From assembly GCA_024408895.1 (NCBI GenBank), contig JAKSUO010000007.1:1-17549 (forward strand): a DNA stretch of 17,549 nt, written 5' to 3'. The DNA comes from Alphaproteobacteria bacterium. Its GTDB lineage: Bacteria > Pseudomonadota > Alphaproteobacteria > RF32 > CAG-239. The notes below the pieces were generated by a model, which had not been told where the DNA came from, ran no database searches, and saw only the letters and a list, made by a program, of their open reading frames with translations. Within the stretch, counting starts at the first letter, position 1; each line of letters begins with the position of its first letter. Below are positions 13,486-17,549 of the stretch, piece by piece. The position numbers and the translations under genes are program-made.

Positions 13486-13938
13486 ATGAAACTTAATGAA
13501 TTAAAAGATAACGAAGGCGCTACCAAGAATCGTAAACGCGTTGGCCGTGGTATCGGTTCCGGCAAGGGCAAAACCTGCGGTCTCGGACATAAAGGTCAAA
13601 AAGCTCGTTCCGGCGGTGCAAAACTCGGTTTTGAAGGTGGACAAATGCCGCTTTATCGTCAATTACCGAAGCATGGTTTCAAAAACCCGTTTGCTAAGAC
13701 GTATGCTGTTGTTAATTTGGATACGATTCAAAAGGCTATTGATGCCGGTAAATTGGATGCCAAATCTGTAACTATTGATACTTTGTTGAGTTCTAATATT
13801 GTATCTAAGAAGTTGGATGGTATTCGTTTATTGGCCAGAGGTGCTGTTACCAGCAGTATTAACATTACGGTTAATTCCGCTTCTAAATCAGCTATTGAAG
13901 CTGTTGAAAAAGCCGGCGGTAAGGTTAATATTGCGTAA
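13486..13938 (+). CDS. rplO: 50S ribosomal protein L15
   Basis: 50S assembly protein. 150 aa, glycine- and arginine-rich N-terminus with the signature KRVGRGIGSGKGKTCGLGHK (18-37) and FEGGQMPLYRQLPKHGF (49-65). Last gene of the cluster: a strong terminator follows at once, and secY, which normally comes next in the spc operon, is absent. Separated from rpmD by the structured 143-nt gap. Confidence 0.98.
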   Translation: MKLNELKDNEGATKNRKRVGRGIGSGKGKTCGLGHKGQKARSGGAKLGFEGGQMPLYRQLPKHGFKNPFAKTYAVVNLDTIQKAIDAGKLDAKSVTIDTLLSSNIVSKKLDGIRLLARGAVTSSINITVNSASKSAIEAVEKAGGKVNIA

Positions 13939-13957
13939 TAATCGTTTTTTATGTGAG

Positions 13958-13990
13958 AAAAAGGGGCAGATGCAAATTTGCTCCTTTTTT
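13958..13990 (+). terminator. Intrinsic terminator ending the ribosomal operon
   Basis: AAAAAGGGGCA (13958-13968) pairs with TGCTCCTTTTT (13979-13989), 11 bp with one G-U, loop of 10 nt, with a T tract 13985-13990 partly in the stem. It lies 20 nt after the rplO stop and clearly separates the operon from the next gene. Confidence 0.85.
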
Positions 13991-14072
13991 GTTGTATGTT
14001 TTGATTTTTTAAATAGATTTTAAATACTTTTGTTTTACCGTTAGGTAGGTTAATTTTAGCAAAGGGTGTAAA

Positions 14073-15077
14073 ATGAAAAAGATAGCGATTGTCGGTGTTA
14101 TGCAAAACCAAGGCAGAGAGTTGCTGAACATTTTGGAAGAAACAGGGATTTCTGCTGATGATATTTTTGCGGTTGATACAGATAGTCCGCTCGGTACGCA
14201 AGTATCATATGGTGAAGATACGGATATTGATGTTTTTAATTTAGCTGATTTTGATTTTTCTGCTGCACAAGTGGCTGTATTTTGCACCTCTGAGGAAATT
14301 TCCAAAAGATATATTCCGCATGCTTTAGCTAAAAAAGTTAAAGTTATAGATTGTTCCGGCGCTTATGTAACGGATTCCGAAGTTCCGGTTATTATTCCGG
14401 GTATTAACGAAGCGCAAATTTATGAAGCTAAAAAAGGTATTGTGGCCATTCCGTCACCGCAAGTTACACAGTTGTTGGTTCCTTTGCAAAAGGTCGCAGC
14501 GCGGTATGATATTAAACGTTTGGTAATTAATACTTATATGGCGGTGTCTGTTTATGGTAAGGAAGCAATGGATGAATTGTTTAGTCAAACCCGTAAAATA
14601 TTTATGAACGAGCCGTTGGTTGATGATGAAGAAATATTTCACAAGCAGGTCGCATTTAATGTTTTGCCGCAAGTAGGCGAATTTTTCGGTGATGAAACAA
14701 AGTATGAATGGGCTATGAATGTTGAAGTTAAAAAAATATTGAATGCAGATATTAAAGTGCATGCAAATTGTGCGATTGTGCCGGCCTTTATCGGTATAGG
14801 AGAGTTTGTAAATGTTGAATGTGGAAAAGACGTTGATGTTGATGATGTCCGCAACTTAATGCGTGATACAAAGGGGGTTGTTGTCTTTGATAAACGCGTA
14901 GATTGCGGATATGTTTCATTAAATGATGTTCAAAGTGAAAATGATGTTTATGTCAGCCGTTTAAGACAAGATATTTCTGTTGATAACGGATTCAGTTTTT
15001 GGTGTGTTGCTGATGATTTGCGAGCAGGTGGCGCACAAAACGCTTATAATGTGTTGCAATTGTTATTAAAAAAATAG
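14073..15077 (+). CDS. Aspartate-semialdehyde dehydrogenase family protein lacking catalytic residues
   Basis: Full-length (334 aa), in-frame ASADH homologue by overall pattern: VIDCSGAYVTDSEVPVIIPG (91-110), IKRLVINTYMAVSVYGKEAMDEL (147-169 in part), QVAFNVLPQVGEFFGDETK (192-210), FWCVADDLRAGGAQNA (309-324). The key residues are replaced. The NPNCS active-site motif reads IPSPQ (126-130), with Pro129 where the Cys should be; Gln of TYQAVSG is Met156; the Arg and His of RVPVFVGHSE are Ile235 and Ile242. The Rossmann GxxGxxG is GVMQNQG (8-14), lacking the middle Gly. It therefore should not make aspartate semialdehyde. E. coli Usg is a comparable Cys-less relative. Regulatory or scaffold roles are possible. 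AAAGGG precedes the ATG by about 6 nt; the mscS gene follows after 9 nt. Confidence 0.88.
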   Translation: MKKIAIVGVMQNQGRELLNILEETGISADDIFAVDTDSPLGTQVSYGEDTDIDVFNLADFDFSAAQVAVFCTSEEISKRYIPHALAKKVKVIDCSGAYVTDSEVPVIIPGINEAQIYEAKKGIVAIPSPQVTQLLVPLQKVAARYDIKRLVINTYMAVSVYGKEAMDELFSQTRKIFMNEPLVDDEEIFHKQVAFNVLPQVGEFFGDETKYEWAMNVEVKKILNADIKVHANCAIVPAFIGIGEFVNVECGKDVDVDDVRNLMRDTKGVVVFDKRVDCGYVSLNDVQSENDVYVSRLRQDISVDNGFSFWCVADDLRAGGAQNAYNVLQLLLKK

Positions 15078-15086
15078 GAAGAGAAA

Positions 15087-17465
15087 ATGAAAAAATTTTT
15101 AGCAACTTTCTTTATCGCTGTTTTTTGTTTTTGCTCAATAGCTGCGGCAGAAACAAGTTCCGAATCGATAATTTCGGATAATTTGATTGAAGATTTCAGT
15201 ATAGATTTTGTCGCTATTAATAAAGAAATAGATAAAATTCAAAAGAGTTTGGATAAAAGCACGCTTTCTACCGATAAAATTGATGAATACATATCATTTT
15301 TAAGCACACAAGAAAATTTGATAGCCGTCGGGCGTAAAGATTTGGAAAAAAATATAAAATTTATTCATAAACAACTTGATGCGCTTGGAGAGGGTCCGAA
15401 AGAAGGTGAAGTTGAAGATAGTGTGATTACGCAAAAACGTGAAGTTTTATCACAAGAGTTAGCGGCACAAGACAGAATTCTTAAAGAAGCGGATTTATTG
15501 GTTATAAAAATAGAAGATTTAAGTGTTCGGACACTGAATGTGCGTAATCAAAAAACGTATGGTAATTTAATAAACAAACAATCTGCTTTTATTAATCCGG
15601 TAGTGTTTTTTAATGGGGTAAAATCGTATGTTATATTCTTTTGGGATATTACAAAATCGCCGATAGATTGGTACACCAATCTGCCGGAAGGGCAACGGAG
15701 TATGGCTTTGTTTGATATTATATCAATGTGCTTTATTTTGTTAATTGCTCTTGTTTTGGCGGTTTTTTTGCGCCGTGTCATTCTCAAAAATTGGGGATAT
15801 AGCGAAAAAATTGAAAAACCAACATTTGGACGCAAAGTTCTTGCTGCGGTGGCAGTGGCAACAGCGCGTGGTTTGATTTTTGCGTTTCTGATTATGGGAT
15901 GTATGTTATGGATGGCCAGCACCAAAATTTTTGAAGGCAGCTTGTTGAATACTATTTTAACGGCAGCTTCATATACAGGCTTAGCTATCATTGTTGAAGC
16001 AACAATTTCCCGAGTTATTTTTGCACCGCATTATCCTCAATGGCGTTTGATTAACATATCAAGTCAAAAAGCGACACGTTTTACCAGAATGATATTTACC
16101 TTTATTATAGTAAATGCCATTGCTGTTTTCCAAAATGCTGTTGCACAAAAGGCGTTATATCCGCTTGAAACGATCCAATTCACCATAATTATTAATTGTG
16201 CTGTTAAAGCATTTTTCCTGATGTGGCTATCTCAGATTGTGTTTAATACATATCAAACAGAAACAAAAGATGTGTCAGAAACTCAGGAATTTGAAGAAGA
16301 CAATAATAGTAAGTTCACGATTATTGTTGTCAGCCATTTATTCTGTTTGGTTGTTTTGGCTTTGTCTTTATTTGGATATCCGGAACTGTCTTCGTTTATT
16401 TTTGCTCACATTATCGGCTCAATGATTATTTTTGGAATGTTTGAGATTTTGCGCCGTTCGGTGATTGATATTACAAAGCGGGTTATCTTATCCGGTCCGT
16501 GGATGAAAAATATTCGTAGCAGTAAAAGACGGGTCTCTAAAATTGATTTTTGGCTACATGCCGTGGTTACGCCTACAATTATATTATTTTTGATTTTCAC
16601 TTTACTGAATTTTTGGGGCTTGCCGGGTGATTTTATATTACAGGCAATGAAAAAAGTTTTGTGTGGTTTTAAAATCGGAGGAATTCAAATTTCTTTGATA
16701 GCTATCGCCGTTGGTTTAGCGTTTTTCTTTGGTTCACTGAAGGTATTTAAATTAATCAAAAACAAAGTTGCGGAAAATGTTCTTGCCGAAATAGATATGG
16801 ATGACGGAATAAAACATTCGTTGATATCCGGTTTTAGTTTTATCAGTTTTATTCTATCGTCTCTCTTAGCGGTTATAGCCATAGGTATTGATTTAACAAA
16901 CTTAGCATTCATTGCCGGTGCGTTATCGGTTGGTATCGGTTTCGGTTTGCAAGACGTTATTAAAAATTTGGTTGCCGGCATTATAATATTGTTGGAGCGT
17001 CCTTTGCGTGTCGGTGACTGGGTTAATATAGGCGGCACTGAAGGTATTATTAAACAAATTAATATCCGTACAACAGAAATTCAAAGTTTTGCTCGTACAA
17101 GTGTAATTATTCCGAATGCTGCGCTTATTTCTTCTTCCGTAACAAATATGACGTTAGATGATAATATTTCTCGTCAGGTTGTAAATGTTGGTGTGGCATA
17201 CGGTTCGGATGTGGAGAAAGTTACAAGCATTTTGTTAGAGTGTGCCGCAAAACATCCGGCGGTTCTTAAAAATCCGGCTCCTATGGTGTTGTTTAATGAT
17301 TTCGGTGCGAGCAGTTTGGACTTTGAGTTGCGTTGTTATGTGCACGATATTCGCAAAGGGTGGACTGTGCCGAGTGATTTGCGTTATGCGATAAATAAGA
17401 GGTTTATTGAGGAGGGTGTAGAAATTCCATTCCCGCAAGTTGTTGTTCATAAGGGTGATGCGTAA
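15087..17465 (+). CDS. MscS-family mechanosensitive ion channel with large N-terminal domain (DUF3772-like)
   Basis: Predicted inner-membrane channel that opens under tension to release solutes during hypo-osmotic shock. 792 aa, far longer than MscS (286 aa). Signal peptide at 1-21 (ending SIAAA-ET), then a helical, charged periplasmic region 30-160 with coiled-coil character and a DUF3772-like segment (LGEGPKEGEVED, ADLLVIKIEDL). About eleven membrane segments follow, near 207-229, 250-276, 287-310, 334-352, 363-385, 410-428, 434-453, 486-510, 532-551, 577-600 and 603-636. The last is the MscS pore helix with GALSVGIGFGLQDVIKNLVAG, then the cytoplasmic beta domain LLERPLRVGDWVNIGGTEG and the IIPNA segment (674-678). 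GGAAGAG is 5 nt before the ATG; 9 nt after the ASADH-like gene, so co-transcribed. Confidence 0.93.
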   Translation: MKKFLATFFIAVFCFCSIAAAETSSESIISDNLIEDFSIDFVAINKEIDKIQKSLDKSTLSTDKIDEYISFLSTQENLIAVGRKDLEKNIKFIHKQLDALGEGPKEGEVEDSVITQKREVLSQELAAQDRILKEADLLVIKIEDLSVRTLNVRNQKTYGNLINKQSAFINPVVFFNGVKSYVIFFWDITKSPIDWYTNLPEGQRSMALFDIISMCFILLIALVLAVFLRRVILKNWGYSEKIEKPTFGRKVLAAVAVATARGLIFAFLIMGCMLWMASTKIFEGSLLNTILTAASYTGLAIIVEATISRVIFAPHYPQWRLINISSQKATRFTRMIFTFIIVNAIAVFQNAVAQKALYPLETIQFTIIINCAVKAFFLMWLSQIVFNTYQTETKDVSETQEFEEDNNSKFTIIVVSHLFCLVVLALSLFGYPELSSFIFAHIIGSMIIFGMFEILRRSVIDITKRVILSGPWMKNIRSSKRRVSKIDFWLHAVVTPTIILFLIFTLLNFWGLPGDFILQAMKKVLCGFKIGGIQISLIAIAVGLAFFFGSLKVFKLIKNKVAENVLAEIDMDDGIKHSLISGFSFISFILSSLLAVIAIGIDLTNLAFIAGALSVGIGFGLQDVIKNLVAGIIILLERPLRVGDWVNIGGTEGIIKQINIRTTEIQSFARTSVIIPNAALISSSVTNMTLDDNISRQVVNVGVAYGSDVEKVTSILLECAAKHPAVLKNPAPMVLFNDFGASSLDFELRCYVHDIRKGWTVPSDLRYAINKRFIEEGVEIPFPQVVVHKGDA

Positions 17466-17475
17466 AGCATAATAA

Positions 17476-17549
17476 TTAATTGCGATAATAGCGCTCTGGT
17501 TTTGCGAATACATTGCGTCCGGGGAGGATTTTTATCTCCAGCTTCCGAA
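17476..17549 (-). CDS. Possible 3' end of a gene continuing past the right edge
   Basis: On the minus strand a frame enters from the window edge and stops at TAA 17476-17478, giving at least 23 codons ending ILPGRNVFAKPERYYRN. The charged and aromatic C-terminus and its position 10 nt from the mscS stop in convergent orientation look like a real gene end. No family recognised. A stretch this short can be open by chance. Confidence 0.4.
   Translation of the reverse strand, partial: RKLEIKILPGRNVFAKPERYYRN

Noticed and set aside
13728..14201. 157-aa open frame on the minus strand across the end of rplO and the start of the ASADH-like gene
   Set aside because: Antisense to two well-supported genes and spans their terminator; no family resemblance.

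Overview
The window reads as a stretch of chromosome from an AT-rich alphaproteobacterium, probably an uncultured host- or gut-associated lineage. The evidence is gene order and family type: a lytic transglycosylase A gene followed by a Smr-domain gene; an Xre regulator of the type that sits next to metK/trmB in alphaproteobacteria; a small ribbon-helix-helix protein typical of that class; and a DUF3772-like MscS channel. The exact taxon cannot be read from the sequence. No IS element, CRISPR array, phage gene or rRNA gene was seen.

Layout. (1) 2-1745, plus strand: mltA-like lipoprotein gene and a Smr-domain gene, 1 nt apart. (2) 1766-2450, minus strand: a small accessory block comprising a putative 102-aa lipoprotein, a 44-aa ORF with its own promoter and Shine-Dalgarno, and a divergent tRNA-Val(GAC) with a promoter directly upstream. 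(3) 2599-3884, plus strand: promoter, xre regulator and trmB. The metK gene I would expect between these two is absent. (4) 3896-4228, minus strand: RHH-domain protein and its promoter, divergent from the ribosomal operon. (5) 4381-13990, plus strand: promoter, about 158-nt leader, 21 ribosomal protein genes in canonical S10-spc order (rpsJ to rplO), then a clear intrinsic terminator. The str genes (rpsL-rpsG-fusA-tuf) are not upstream, and secY-adk-rpsM-rpsK-rpoA-rplQ do not follow. The cluster is tightly packed except for a 143-nt gap before rplO that can fold into a long two-part helix. (6) 14073-17465, plus strand: an aspartate-semialdehyde-dehydrogenase-family gene whose catalytic residues are all replaced, 9 nt before a large MscS-type channel gene. 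(7) 17476 to the edge, minus strand: possible 3' end of another gene.

How it works together: most of the window builds the ribosome. Adjacent genes add tRNA modification (TrmB), a valine tRNA, envelope maintenance (MltA, lipoprotein) and osmotic protection (MscS). The most noteworthy items are the structured RNA candidate before rplO, the ASADH pseudoenzyme paired with a channel, the truncated ribosomal superoperon, the small unannotated ORF, and the odd tRNA-Val.
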